A stretch of DNA of 64,000 nt from Meinhardsimonia xiamenensis (GTDB lineage: Bacteria > Pseudomonadota > Alphaproteobacteria > Rhodobacterales > Rhodobacteraceae): contig NZ_FNFV01000005.1 of assembly GCF_900102905.1 (NCBI RefSeq), positions 1 through 64,000 on the forward strand, in the 5' to 3' direction. The translations under genes and the position numbers were made by a program. Below the pieces are notes generated by a model. That model was not told where the DNA came from. It saw nothing but the letters and a program-made list of their open reading frames with translations, and searched no databases. Within the stretch, counting starts at the first letter, position 1. Every line of letters begins with the position of its first letter. Shown in pieces: positions 25,162-32,551 of the stretch.

Positions 25162-25914
25162 ATGAGCGACCGCCCGATCGCGCTTGTCACCGGTGCCGCG
25201 CGCGGCATCGGCCGCGCCTGCGCCGAGATCCTTGCCGAGGCCGGCCACCGCCTCGTCATCGTCGATGTCGATGCCGAAGGCGCCGAGGAAGCGGCCGCCT
25301 CCATCGGCGGCGGCGCCTTCGCCCATGTCTGCGACATGGGCGAGCCGGTCGAGGTCGACGCCCTGTTCGACCGGGTCGAGGAGGAGGCGGGGCCGGTTTC
25401 GGTGCTGGTCAACAATGCCGGGGTCGCGCTGCCGGCGGACTTCCTGGACTATTCCGTTGACGACTTCCGCCGGGTGCTCGACATCAATCTCGTCGGCCCG
25501 TTCCTTGCCACCCAGCGCGCCGCGCGCGCGATGGTCGCCCACGGCATCGAAGGCGCCATCGTCAACATCTCCTCGATCAATGCCGAGGTGGCGATCCCGT
25601 CAATTCCGGCCTATTGCGCCTCCAAGGGCGGGATCCGGCAGCTGACAAAGGCCGCGGCGCTGGCGCTCGCCCCCTACAACATCCGCGTCAATGCGGTGGG
25701 GCCGGGCTCCATCGACACCGCCATGCTCGCCGGCATCAACGCCAACCCCGAGGCGATGGAGGTCGTTCTCTCCCGCACGCCCCTGCGCCGCCTCGGCACC
25801 GCCCGCGAGATCGCCGAGGTCGTGGCCTTCCTCGCCTCCCCCAAGGCAAGCTACATCACCGGCGAGACGATCTACGCCGACGGCGGCCGGCTCGCCCTGA
25901 ACTACACGGTGTGA
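25162..25914 (+). CDS. Short-chain dehydrogenase/reductase
   Basis: NAD(P)-dependent oxidoreductase, 250 residues. The cofactor motif TGAARGIG is at 10-17, NNAG at 84-87, the catalytic Ser near 138 (NISS), and Tyr151 with Lys155 in YCASK. IDTAMLAGI and the C-terminal SYITGETIYADGG are typical of the classical FabG-like sugar or polyol dehydrogenases. A GGGGAG ribosome site precedes the ATG. The divergent class II aldolase suggests a sugar or sugar-acid substrate, which is inference. The 33-nt motif follows the stop. Confidence 0.88.
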   Translation: MSDRPIALVTGAARGIGRACAEILAEAGHRLVIVDVDAEGAEEAAASIGGGAFAHVCDMGEPVEVDALFDRVEEEAGPVSVLVNNAGVALPADFLDYSVDDFRRVLDINLVGPFLATQRAARAMVAHGIEGAIVNISSINAEVAIPSIPAYCASKGGIRQLTKAAALALAPYNIRVNAVGPGSIDTAMLAGINANPEAMEVVLSRTPLRRLGTAREIAEVVAFLASPKASYITGETIYADGGRLALNYTV

Positions 25915-25922
25915 GCGGTTTC

Positions 25923-25955
25923 ATCATCCTGGTCCAAATACCCCCGCCGGAGGCA
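25923..25955 (+). repeat. Dispersed 33-nt intergenic motif, copy 2
   Basis: Starts ATCATCCTGGTCCAAATA and ends CCGCCGGAGGCA. It begins eight bases after the SDR stop. A perfect hairpin follows without a gap at 25956-25972 (CCGCGCC, loop GCA, GGCGCGG). It sits between two convergent genes, so a role in transcript ends is plausible. Confidence 0.75.
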
Positions 25956-25972
25956 CCGCGCCGCAGGCGCGG
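25956..25972 (+). terminator. GC hairpin with GCA loop attached to motif copy 2
   Basis: CCGCGCC pairs fully with GGCGCGG across a GCA loop, directly abutting the 33-nt motif. No T-run follows on either strand, so this is not a classical terminator; it may be an RNA 3'-end stabiliser or part of the repeat. Confidence 0.4.
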
Positions 25973-25996
25973 CGGCAGGGTTCCGGGGCGGCTGGC

Positions 25997-26488
25997 TCAG
26001 TCGCCCCGGTCCCCATGCACCGCGAAGGCGACGAGATCGGCCGCCTCGGGCACGATCACGCGGATGCGCTCGCGCACGCCCGCCTCGACAAGCTCGCGCT
26101 CGACCACCAGAAGCGTGTTGGTGTCGTGATCCTCGCACATCGCCCGCATGTCGGCGATCTCGCCCTCCGCCACCGGCCATGCGGCCTCCAGCGACGGCGC
26201 CCCCCAGCGCTCGACGAAATGCTGCGCGAGCGCGCGCGTCGCCGCCTCCAGTTCCTCCTGCGTGACCGGCGCCACGGCCACGAATGTGGCCCGCCCGAAG
26301 CTTGAAAGCCCCAGCCAGCCGTTGGCGAAGGCCTGCCGCGCCTTGCCCACAAGGTCGGCCTCGCTCCAGTCGGAGAAGGCAAACGCCCCCGACACCGCCC
26401 ATTCGCCGGGCTCGGCCACCGGGTCGAAGACGTTCACGTCGCTCTCGTCGAGCCGGATCACGCGGGCAAGCTTCGGCTCGGTTGACAT
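25997..26488 (-). CDS. DUF6505 family protein
   Basis: 163 residues from the ATG at 26488, which overlaps the stop of the upstream ligase-like gene by one base. The sequence begins MSTEPKLARVIRLDESD and contains GEWAVSGAFAFSDW and FANGWLGLSSFGRATFVAV, which I recognise as DUF6505, a small soluble family in Rhodobacteraceae and relatives. No catalytic motif is visible. It ends a four-gene minus-strand group leading away from the formate dehydrogenase genes, which suggests an accessory role there. Confidence 0.75.
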   Translation of the reverse strand: MSTEPKLARVIRLDESDVNVFDPVAEPGEWAVSGAFAFSDWSEADLVGKARQAFANGWLGLSSFGRATFVAVAPVTQEELEAATRALAQHFVERWGAPSLEAAWPVAEGEIADMRAMCEDHDTNTLLVVERELVEAGVRERIRVIVPEAADLVAFAVHGDRGD

Positions 26489-27213
26489 CAGGGCGCCTCC
26501 AGCATGGTTGTGAGCGGTATGATGCGCGTGCCGCTGCCGGTGCGAAGCAGCATGCCGCCATGCTCGTCGAGCCCGGCGAAGAAACCCGCCTGCGGTTCGG
26601 TGATGTCCTGTTCGAGCGTGTCGCATTTCGCCCGCCAGGCGGCATGGGCGGGGCCGAGACCGTCGGCCATGAAGGAATGCACCCAGACGAGCATGTGCCG
26701 CGCGAAGCTCGAGATGAGCGCCGGCACGGTGACATCGGCGCAGCCCTCGGCATGGAGCCAGGTGCGGTCCGGTGTCCTGCCCGTCTCCGTGCCCGGCTCG
26801 GGGGAGACGTCAAGCTCCACACCCACGACCAGCCAGTCGGGCTCGGCGGCGGGGTCGGTGGTGGAAGCGGCCGCCCTGATCCGCCCGCAGGCCGCGCCAT
26901 TGACCTTCACGCCGGCAGGCCAGGTGAAATGCACCGCCACCTCGGGGGGCGCGAGGGCGCCGATCGCGTCAGCGAGGCCAAGCTCCACCGCAAGCACCAC
27001 GCCCATGGCATGACGAAGGGGCGTCTCCGGCGCGAAGGTCACCGCAAGGCGCAGCGCCCGGTCGGTCTCGGCGTAATGCACGGTGCCGGGCTCGACCTCG
27101 CCGCCCTGCGCCTGCGCCACGGCCCTGGCAAAGGGATCGACGCGCGCCCCCAGCGGCACGCCGGTCTGAAGCGGCGGGAAGGTCGGCCCCTCAAGTCCCG
27201 GCTCGACGCTCAT
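26488..27213 (-). CDS. Biotin/lipoate protein ligase-like protein (DUF4444)
   Basis: 241 residues from the ATG at 27213. The region GALAPPEVAVHFTWPAGVKVNGAACGRIR has the layout of the biotin/lipoate ligase fold, and the C-terminal part resembles DUF4444. In true biotin ligases the corresponding GRK-x-AGI loop supplies a key Lys; here it reads NGAACGRI, so ordinary ligase activity is doubtful. It is tightly linked to mrp upstream (10-base gap) and DUF6505 downstream. A maturation role for the formate dehydrogenase is inference from position. Confidence 0.7.
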   Translation of the reverse strand: MSVEPGLEGPTFPPLQTGVPLGARVDPFARAVAQAQGGEVEPGTVHYAETDRALRLAVTFAPETPLRHAMGVVLAVELGLADAIGALAPPEVAVHFTWPAGVKVNGAACGRIRAAASTTDPAAEPDWLVVGVELDVSPEPGTETGRTPDRTWLHAEGCADVTVPALISSFARHMLVWVHSFMADGLGPAHAAWRAKCDTLEQDITEPQAGFFAGLDEHGGMLLRTGSGTRIIPLTTMLEAP

Positions 27214-27223
27214 CGCCGCCTCC

Positions 27224-28336
27224 TCACGCCCCCGCTCTCGCCTCGGCCTCGATAAGCTGGTCGGCAATGCGCCAGAAGGCCTGCGCCTCGGGGCTTTCCG
27301 GGCTCGAGACCACGATCGGCGCGCCGCTGTCGCCGCCCACGCGGATGGCCAGATCGAGCGGCACCTCGCCGAGGAAGGGCACACCGAGCTTTTCGGCCTC
27401 CGCCCGCGCGCCGCCATGGCCGAAGGGATAGTGGGTCTTGCCGCACTCGTCGCAGACGAAGCCGGCCATGTTCTCGACGATGCCGAGGATCGGCACGTTG
27501 AGCTTGCGGAACATGTCGATGCCCTTGCGCGCATCGATGAGCGCAATGTCCTGAGGCGTGGAGACGACGACCGCGCCGGCCACCTCGAATTTCTGGCACA
27601 GCGTCATCTGCACGTCGCCCGTGCCCGGCGGCAGATCGACGATCAGGTCGTCAAGCTGGCCCCATTGCACCTGGGTCAGCATCTGCTGCAGCGCCCCCAT
27701 CAGCATCGGCCCGCGCCAGGCGATGGCCTCGCCCTCGGGTGCCATGAAGCCAAGGCTCATCACCGTCACCCCGTGGCCCCTGAGCGGCAGGATGGTCTTG
27801 CCGTCGGGGCTGGCGGGCCGGCCGGTGATGCCGAGCATGCGCGGCTGGGAGGGGCCGTAGACATCGGCATCGAGCAGGCCCACGCGCCGGCCGCGGCCGG
27901 CAAGCGCCACGGCGAGGTTCGAAGCCAGCGTCGACTTGCCGACCCCGCCCTTGCCCGAGGCCACGGCGATGATCCGGCCGACGCCCTCAAGCCTCGCCGG
28001 GGCTGCCGGTCGCCGGGGCTGGGGTGCGGGGCCACCGTCCCGCAGTTTCGGCGCCGGGCCGCGGGGCGCCTCGGGCCGTGCCGCGCCCTGAGGGTTGTGG
28101 GCGGTCATCACCGCGCGCACGCGCTCCACGCCCTCGAGCGCCTCCACCGCCGCGCGCGCGGCCTCGAGAAGCGGCTGGGCGGCGGCTCCACGGGCCGGAT
28201 CGACTTCGAGAACGAAGCTCACCTCGCCCCCCTCGACACGCAGCGCCTTTACCTGATCGGCTGTCAGAATGTCCCTGCCGGTGGCCGGATCGACAACCCT
28301 TGCCAGTGCCGCGCGCACTTGCGCCTCATCAACCAC
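27224..28336 (-). CDS. mrp: Mrp/ApbC-type iron-sulfur cluster carrier ATPase
   Basis: 370 residues with a GTG start after GGAGGATG. Residues 4-80 form a MIP18-like (DUF59) domain, followed by a Pro/Arg-rich linker. The deviant Walker A GKGGVGKST is at 128-136, the LLDADVYGPSQPRML switch region at 154-168 and LIVDLPPGTGD at 231-241. The Fe-S binding CxxC is Cys295/Cys298 in FVCDECG. Mrp proteins load or carry Fe-S clusters; beside a formate dehydrogenase locus rich in [4Fe-4S] proteins this role fits well. Confidence 0.92.
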   Translation of the reverse strand: MVDEAQVRAALARVVDPATGRDILTADQVKALRVEGGEVSFVLEVDPARGAAAQPLLEAARAAVEALEGVERVRAVMTAHNPQGAARPEAPRGPAPKLRDGGPAPQPRRPAAPARLEGVGRIIAVASGKGGVGKSTLASNLAVALAGRGRRVGLLDADVYGPSQPRMLGITGRPASPDGKTILPLRGHGVTVMSLGFMAPEGEAIAWRGPMLMGALQQMLTQVQWGQLDDLIVDLPPGTGDVQMTLCQKFEVAGAVVVSTPQDIALIDARKGIDMFRKLNVPILGIVENMAGFVCDECGKTHYPFGHGGARAEAEKLGVPFLGEVPLDLAIRVGGDSGAPIVVSSPESPEAQAFWRIADQLIEAEARAGA

Positions 28337-28431
28337 GTCTCATCCTCCGTTTCGTTCCACCCGTCTGCCCAGCCGTCGCTCCGCCCCGGGAAGGGGGCGC
28401 GTCGTCTCCGCCGCTGGCGCCGGAGCGGGCG

Positions 28432-28647
28432 TCAGTTCGCGTCTCTGCCGGGATCTATCTCACCGGTGATCTCGTGGCGCATGTCGAGCCCGTCAAGGGT
28501 GATGACGGCGCGCGCCCGGATCGGGCCTTCGGGCAGCGTTCCCGCTTCCCGGGCGGCACGCACCGCCGCCTCGATTTCGCGCTGCGATGTCACCCCGACG
28601 GTCTTGAGAAACTTTCTCAGCGACATGTTGAAGGCATCTTCGCTCAT
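28432..28647 (-). CDS. DUF6494 family small protein
   Basis: 71 residues from the ATG at 28647, preceded by AGGAG at eight bases. It contains MSLRKFLKTVGVTSQREIE and ends with an acidic tail after DGLDMRHEITGEI. I recognise it as DUF6494, a short family seen near formate dehydrogenase and Mrp genes. No function is known to me; the fold looks like a small alpha/beta domain with a helix-rich N-terminal half. It heads the minus-strand accessory group. Confidence 0.75.
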   Translation of the reverse strand: MSEDAFNMSLRKFLKTVGVTSQREIEAAVRAAREAGTLPEGPIRARAVITLDGLDMRHEITGEIDPGRDAN

Positions 28648-28691
28648 GGGCTCAGCTCCTGTGTGCGCCATTGATGTCCTGCCCGCCGCTC

Positions 28692-28746
28692 CGGCCCCTT
28701 GCTGCCACGGCCCCTTGCTGCCACGGCCCCTTGCTGCCACGGCCCC
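28692..28746 (+). repeat. 16-bp tandem repeat, 3.4 copies
   Basis: The unit CGGCCCCTTGCTGCCA is repeated perfectly at 28692-28707, 28708-28723 and 28724-28739 and then partly (CGGCCCC) at 28740-28746. It lies in the 187-bp divergent region between the DUF6494 gene and the cytochrome c gene, where promoters for both must sit. Perfect identity implies recent slippage or duplication. Confidence 0.85.
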
Positions 28747-28834
28747 GCAACGCGCGGGCGCCCGTGTGCGTTGCCGAAGAAACCAGTAGCCTCCGCGCGC
28801 CGTCAGCGGTTAGCATCCTTCCCGGAGAAACGCC

Positions 28835-29650
28835 ATGACGCGAGCACGTGCGCCCTTCCTTCTTCCGCCGCCGCTGCTGGCCGGCCTTATCGCGCTGATG
28901 CTCGCGGTCGTCTTGGCTTCGGGGCAGGCGCAAGCCCAGGACGGCCCCCTGCGCCTCGCCGCGCCGCCCGAGATGGTCGAGAACGGTTTTCTGCGCCACC
29001 TCCTGCCGCGTTTCAAGCTCAAGCATCGCATCGCCGTCGCGCCGGTCGCCCCCGACGCACCCGCCGACATGGTGCTGAGCGCCGAGGGCGAGGGTGTTCC
29101 GGTCTTCGCCGAGGCGAAAGAGGGCGGGCGGCGCTTCCGCTTGCGCCTCGTCAGCCGCAACCCGCGCACTGAGAAATTCCTCGAGTGGCTCACGAGCCCG
29201 CCCGGCCGCGCCGCGATCGAGGGCTTCCCGCGCGGTGGCCCGCCGCTCTACACCGCGAACGTCGCCGAGGAAGTCGCCGAGGCCGCTCCCGAGATCACCG
29301 GCAATGCCGCGCGCGGGGCCGAGCTTGCGCTGGTGCACTGCGGGCGCTGCCATGTGATCGACGAGCGCAACCGCATGGCCGGGATCGGCTCGACCCCTTC
29401 CTTCGGCGCGCTGCGGGCGCTTGACGACTGGCACGAGCGTTTCTCCAGCTATTACGCGCGTAACCCGCATCCGAGCTTCACCGAAATCCTCGGCGTCACG
29501 CCACCCTTCACCGAAGACCGCCCGACCCATGTGCAGCCGGTCACCCTGTCGCTCGAGGATGTCGACGACATCCTCGCCTTCGTCGAGGCACTCGAGCCGA
29601 AATTCCTCGGCGCGCCGGTCAGAAGCGCCGGCCCCGGTGCGGGCGAGTGA
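28835..29650 (+). CDS. c-type cytochrome with a TupA-like N-terminal region
   Basis: 271 residues with an N-terminal signal peptide ending AQAQA near residue 35, so periplasmic. Residues 38-60 (LRLAAPPEMVENGFLRHLLP) and 112-130 (TEKFLEWLTSPPGRAAIEG) resemble the start and end of tungstate/molybdate binding proteins such as the TupA encoded at 42137; the middle is much shorter than in TupA. The C-terminal half is a mono-heme cytochrome c with Cys169, Cys172 and His173 in CGRCH. It may carry electrons for, or sense metal at, the formate dehydrogenase. The fusion reading is inference from motif similarity. Confidence 0.75.
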   Translation: MTRARAPFLLPPPLLAGLIALMLAVVLASGQAQAQDGPLRLAAPPEMVENGFLRHLLPRFKLKHRIAVAPVAPDAPADMVLSAEGEGVPVFAEAKEGGRRFRLRLVSRNPRTEKFLEWLTSPPGRAAIEGFPRGGPPLYTANVAEEVAEAAPEITGNAARGAELALVHCGRCHVIDERNRMAGIGSTPSFGALRALDDWHERFSSYYARNPHPSFTEILGVTPPFTEDRPTHVQPVTLSLEDVDDILAFVEALEPKFLGAPVRSAGPGAGE

Positions 29651-29720
29651 CCCCGCGCCCGGCGTCGCCGTGGCGCCTGCTCGGTGCCCCGAGTGATGCC
29701 CGCCGCGTCGCCCTTGGCGC

Positions 29721-31724
29721 TCAATTGGGCTTCTTGCGCTCGTCACGATAGTCGTCGGTGGTGCGCGGCTTCGGCCGCTCGCCAAGAAAGAACGGCGCGT
29801 TTTCCTGGTGGAACTGCGCCTTCACCCGACAGTCGTCGCACATCTGAATGAGCTTGACGTTGTCCGAGCCGGTGAACATGCGGTGCTTGCCCTCGAGCTT
29901 TTCGACGATCCGCTCGATGGTGGAGCGCACGCCGAAGGGCTTGCCGCAGGAGATGCATTCGAAGGGTTCTTCCTCGTTGAGCACCCGGTGGCCGAGCGCG
30001 TCGGGGTCGAGCCACATGCGCGGGGTGAGGCGGATGGCATCCTCCGGGCAGGCGCGCGCGCAGATGCCGCATTGCAGGCAGGCGGCCTCCTGAAAGCTCA
30101 CCTGCGGCTTGTCGGGGTTGTCGAGAAGCGCGCCCGACGGGCAGAGCGAGACACAGGCAAGACACAGCGTGCAGGCGTCGGTGTCGATCTCCACCGCGCC
30201 GTAGGGCGCGCCCCCGGGCAGCGGCAGGACGCTCTCCTGCGCCTCATGCGCCACCGCGAGCGCGCCGGCCACAAGGCGGGCGACCTCGCGGCGGCTGCCC
30301 GCGGGCAGCACCGGCTCGGGCAGGGGGGCGGCAAGCCCGCGGGGGGCAGGGTAGAGCGCTTCCTCCAGCGCGTCGGGGCTCTCTGGAGCAAGGATGTCCA
30401 AGGCGTCCGCCGCCGCCGGCGCTAGCGCCCGGGCGAGCGCCAGCTCGCGTTCGGGCACGGTCATCTCCGTGTCGGGGGCGGTCAGGATCGTCACCCGCCC
30501 GAAGCCCACCCCAAGCGCGGCGAGCATCTCGGCATGGCCGAAGCCTTCGACGTTGTTGACCTCGAAGGGGATCACATCGGCCGGCAGCCCGCGCCCGAAG
30601 CGCGCCGAAAGGCGGATCATTTCCGCCCCGAAGCCGTCATGGACGAGCAGCCTCGGCACCCCGCCCCCGGCGGCGCGATAGCCGCCGGCAAGCGTGCGCA
30701 GCCGGGCGAACAGAAAGCCCACGGGCGGATCGTCATAGCTTGCCGCGCCCGAGGGGCAGACAGCCGCGCAGCCGCCGCAGCCCGCGCAGATCAGCGGGTC
30801 GATGGTGACGTGATCGCCGTCGGGGCTGATCGCGCCGGTGGGGCAGATGTCGAGACAGCGCGTGCAACCCTGCTGGCCGGCACGGGAATGGGCGCAGAGC
30901 TGCGCGTCGAACCGCACGTAAAGGGTCTTTTCGAACTCGCCCTGCAGCCCGGCGGCGTCGAAGATGGCGCGCTCCACCGCTGCCGGGTCGCGCGGGTCGG
31001 CGCGCAGATAGCCGTCGCGCTTGTGGGGGGCGGGGAAGAGCGGCGCTGCACCGCGGCGCAGATCAAGGATGATGTCGCAGGCCGAGCTCACCCGCGCGGT
31101 GGGCGCGCCGAAACGCCCCGCGGCGCGTCCGCCGGGCTCGAGGGAGGCGAAATTCTCGACCACCACCGAGAAACCGCCCAGCGCGCCGGCCGCCTGGCTG
31201 AGCCGCCCGCGTCCGACATCCATCGCGGCCGTGGGCACCAGATCCTCCGCCTCGGGCATCTCGTCGGGATCGATCAGAACCGTCACCGCGAGGCTGTCGG
31301 CAAGGCGCCGTCCCGCCGCGATCGCCGCCGCGCCCCCGAGAACGAGGCAGGTGCCCTGCGAGACCACGTCGCGCATGGGCGTCATCGGCGCTTCGAGCGC
31401 TGCCTCGGCGAGCAGCGCGGCCTGTTTCGCCGTGGCCTTGCCGTCGGCCGTCCAGCCGGCGCGGTCGCGGATGTCGGCCGTCGCGAGCCGCTCCTCCGCC
31501 TCCAGTTCTTCGGCCAGATCGGCAAAGCGGGCCGCCATCTGCCCGCAGGCGACGAGCGTCCGGCCGCCCGCCGAAAGCGCCTTGGCGGCGCGCTCGATCT
31601 CGTCGGTGCACAACCGGCTGGCACGGATCACCTCCGCCGCCCCGCTGGCCTGCGCGGCGGTTTCGGGGTCGAGCGCCATGCTCCCCTCGCAATCGCACAG
31701 AATGAGCCTGTCGATGCGCGCCAT
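29721..31724 (-). CDS. Large 4Fe-4S ferredoxin-like protein of the formate dehydrogenase locus
   Basis: 667 residues, no signal peptide, so probably cytoplasmic. Four ferredoxin-type cysteine groups are visible: CTRCLDICPTGAI and CAGCGGCAAVCPSGA near residues 288-330, and CTLCLACVSLCPSGAL and CLQCGICARACPEDAI towards the C-terminus. Two further pairs (CISCGKPFG and CDDCR) near the end could bind another metal. The N-terminus (LILCDCEGSM) is also Cys-containing. Similar proteins accompany DUF3305/DUF3306 and FDH genes in alphaproteobacteria. It may shuttle electrons to or from a cytoplasmic partner or help cofactor insertion. Confidence 0.82.
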   Translation of the reverse strand: MARIDRLILCDCEGSMALDPETAAQASGAAEVIRASRLCTDEIERAAKALSAGGRTLVACGQMAARFADLAEELEAEERLATADIRDRAGWTADGKATAKQAALLAEAALEAPMTPMRDVVSQGTCLVLGGAAAIAAGRRLADSLAVTVLIDPDEMPEAEDLVPTAAMDVGRGRLSQAAGALGGFSVVVENFASLEPGGRAAGRFGAPTARVSSACDIILDLRRGAAPLFPAPHKRDGYLRADPRDPAAVERAIFDAAGLQGEFEKTLYVRFDAQLCAHSRAGQQGCTRCLDICPTGAISPDGDHVTIDPLICAGCGGCAAVCPSGAASYDDPPVGFLFARLRTLAGGYRAAGGGVPRLLVHDGFGAEMIRLSARFGRGLPADVIPFEVNNVEGFGHAEMLAALGVGFGRVTILTAPDTEMTVPERELALARALAPAAADALDILAPESPDALEEALYPAPRGLAAPLPEPVLPAGSRREVARLVAGALAVAHEAQESVLPLPGGAPYGAVEIDTDACTLCLACVSLCPSGALLDNPDKPQVSFQEAACLQCGICARACPEDAIRLTPRMWLDPDALGHRVLNEEEPFECISCGKPFGVRSTIERIVEKLEGKHRMFTGSDNVKLIQMCDDCRVKAQFHQENAPFFLGERPKPRTTDDYRDERKKPN

Positions 31725-31777
31725 GCCGGATTTCCTCCCCTTGTGCCGCGGGCCGCGCGGCGCCGGGGTCCATATTG

Positions 31778-31816
31778 GTCAAGTCTTTTGACAGGTGCAA
31801 TCATCTGGTTCTAGAC
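31778..31816 (+). promoter_or_regulatory. Possible promoter and inverted repeat before the DUF3305 operon
   Basis: TTGACA at 31788-31793 is a good -35 box, and TCTAGA or CTAGAC at 31810-31816 lies 16-17 bases further as a candidate -10. The -35 overlaps an inverted repeat, GTCAA at 31778-31782 and TTGAC at 31788-31792, with a 5-bp spacer. It lies 49 bases before the DUF3305 start in a divergent intergenic region, so the repeat could be an operator for both directions. Confidence 0.4.
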
Positions 31817-31864
31817 TGCCCCCGATTGCGGTTTCGCGCGCACTCAAAGGCGGACGGCGGCGAG

Positions 31865-32551
31865 ATGAGCGACGGGATGAGCGAGGACATGAGCCACCCA
31901 TCGGGCAACGCGCGCCGGGGCGGCGATGACGGCGAGGGCGGTCGGCCGAAGGCGCCGCGCAGCGTGTCGATGCCTGTCGGCGTGGTGATCGAGCGGCGCC
32001 CCGGCGTGACGCGCTGGCAGCGCTGGGTCTATCGCCCGGTCGCGGTGCTGCCGGGGGCGGGGCCGGCCGACTGGCGGCTTCTGCGCAGCGAAGGGGGTAT
32101 CGACACCTACCACGCAGCGACCAGGACGCTCGAGCTTCACCGCGCCGATGTGGAGGCCTACAAGATTTCCCTGAGCATGACGCCGCCGAGCGTTTTCGTC
32201 GTGCTGCGCCCGGACGATGCCGGCACCGGCGGACATCCCTTCAAGGTGCATGCCGTCACCGCCTCCGCCTACGAGGCGCAGGACTATCAGGACAGTGGCG
32301 ACGAGATCGTGGAGCCGGTAGCGATGACGCCGGGCCTCGAGGCGTGGGTGCGCGGTTTTGCCGATGCGCATTTCGTCGCCGAGCCCTTCAGGAAGCGCCG
32401 CCGAGGCGGGAAGCGCCCCGAACCGGTGGAGGAGGGCCTCGGTGATCCGCGTATCCGGCAGGCGGCGGACGTCTATCGCGCGCCGGTGGAGATCAGGCGG
32501 GCGACGCTGAGGAAAGCGCCCCGCCGCGGGGACGGAGGAGATCAGGATTGA
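31865..32551 (+). CDS. DUF3305 domain protein
   Basis: 228 residues from the ATG at 31865; Met codons a little downstream are alternatives because the ribosome site is weak. The core (SMPVGVVIERRPGVTRWQRWVYRPVAVLPG, then WRLLRSEGG, YHAATRTLELHRADVEAYKISLS and PSVFVVLRPDD) matches DUF3305, a soluble family found almost only in FDH loci. It precedes the DUF3306 gene with a 4-base overlap. The biochemical role is unknown; a function in FDH assembly is inferred from constant linkage. Confidence 0.85.
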   Translation: MSDGMSEDMSHPSGNARRGGDDGEGGRPKAPRSVSMPVGVVIERRPGVTRWQRWVYRPVAVLPGAGPADWRLLRSEGGIDTYHAATRTLELHRADVEAYKISLSMTPPSVFVVLRPDDAGTGGHPFKVHAVTASAYEAQDYQDSGDEIVEPVAMTPGLEAWVRGFADAHFVAEPFRKRRRGGKRPEPVEEGLGDPRIRQAADVYRAPVEIRRATLRKAPRRGDGGDQD

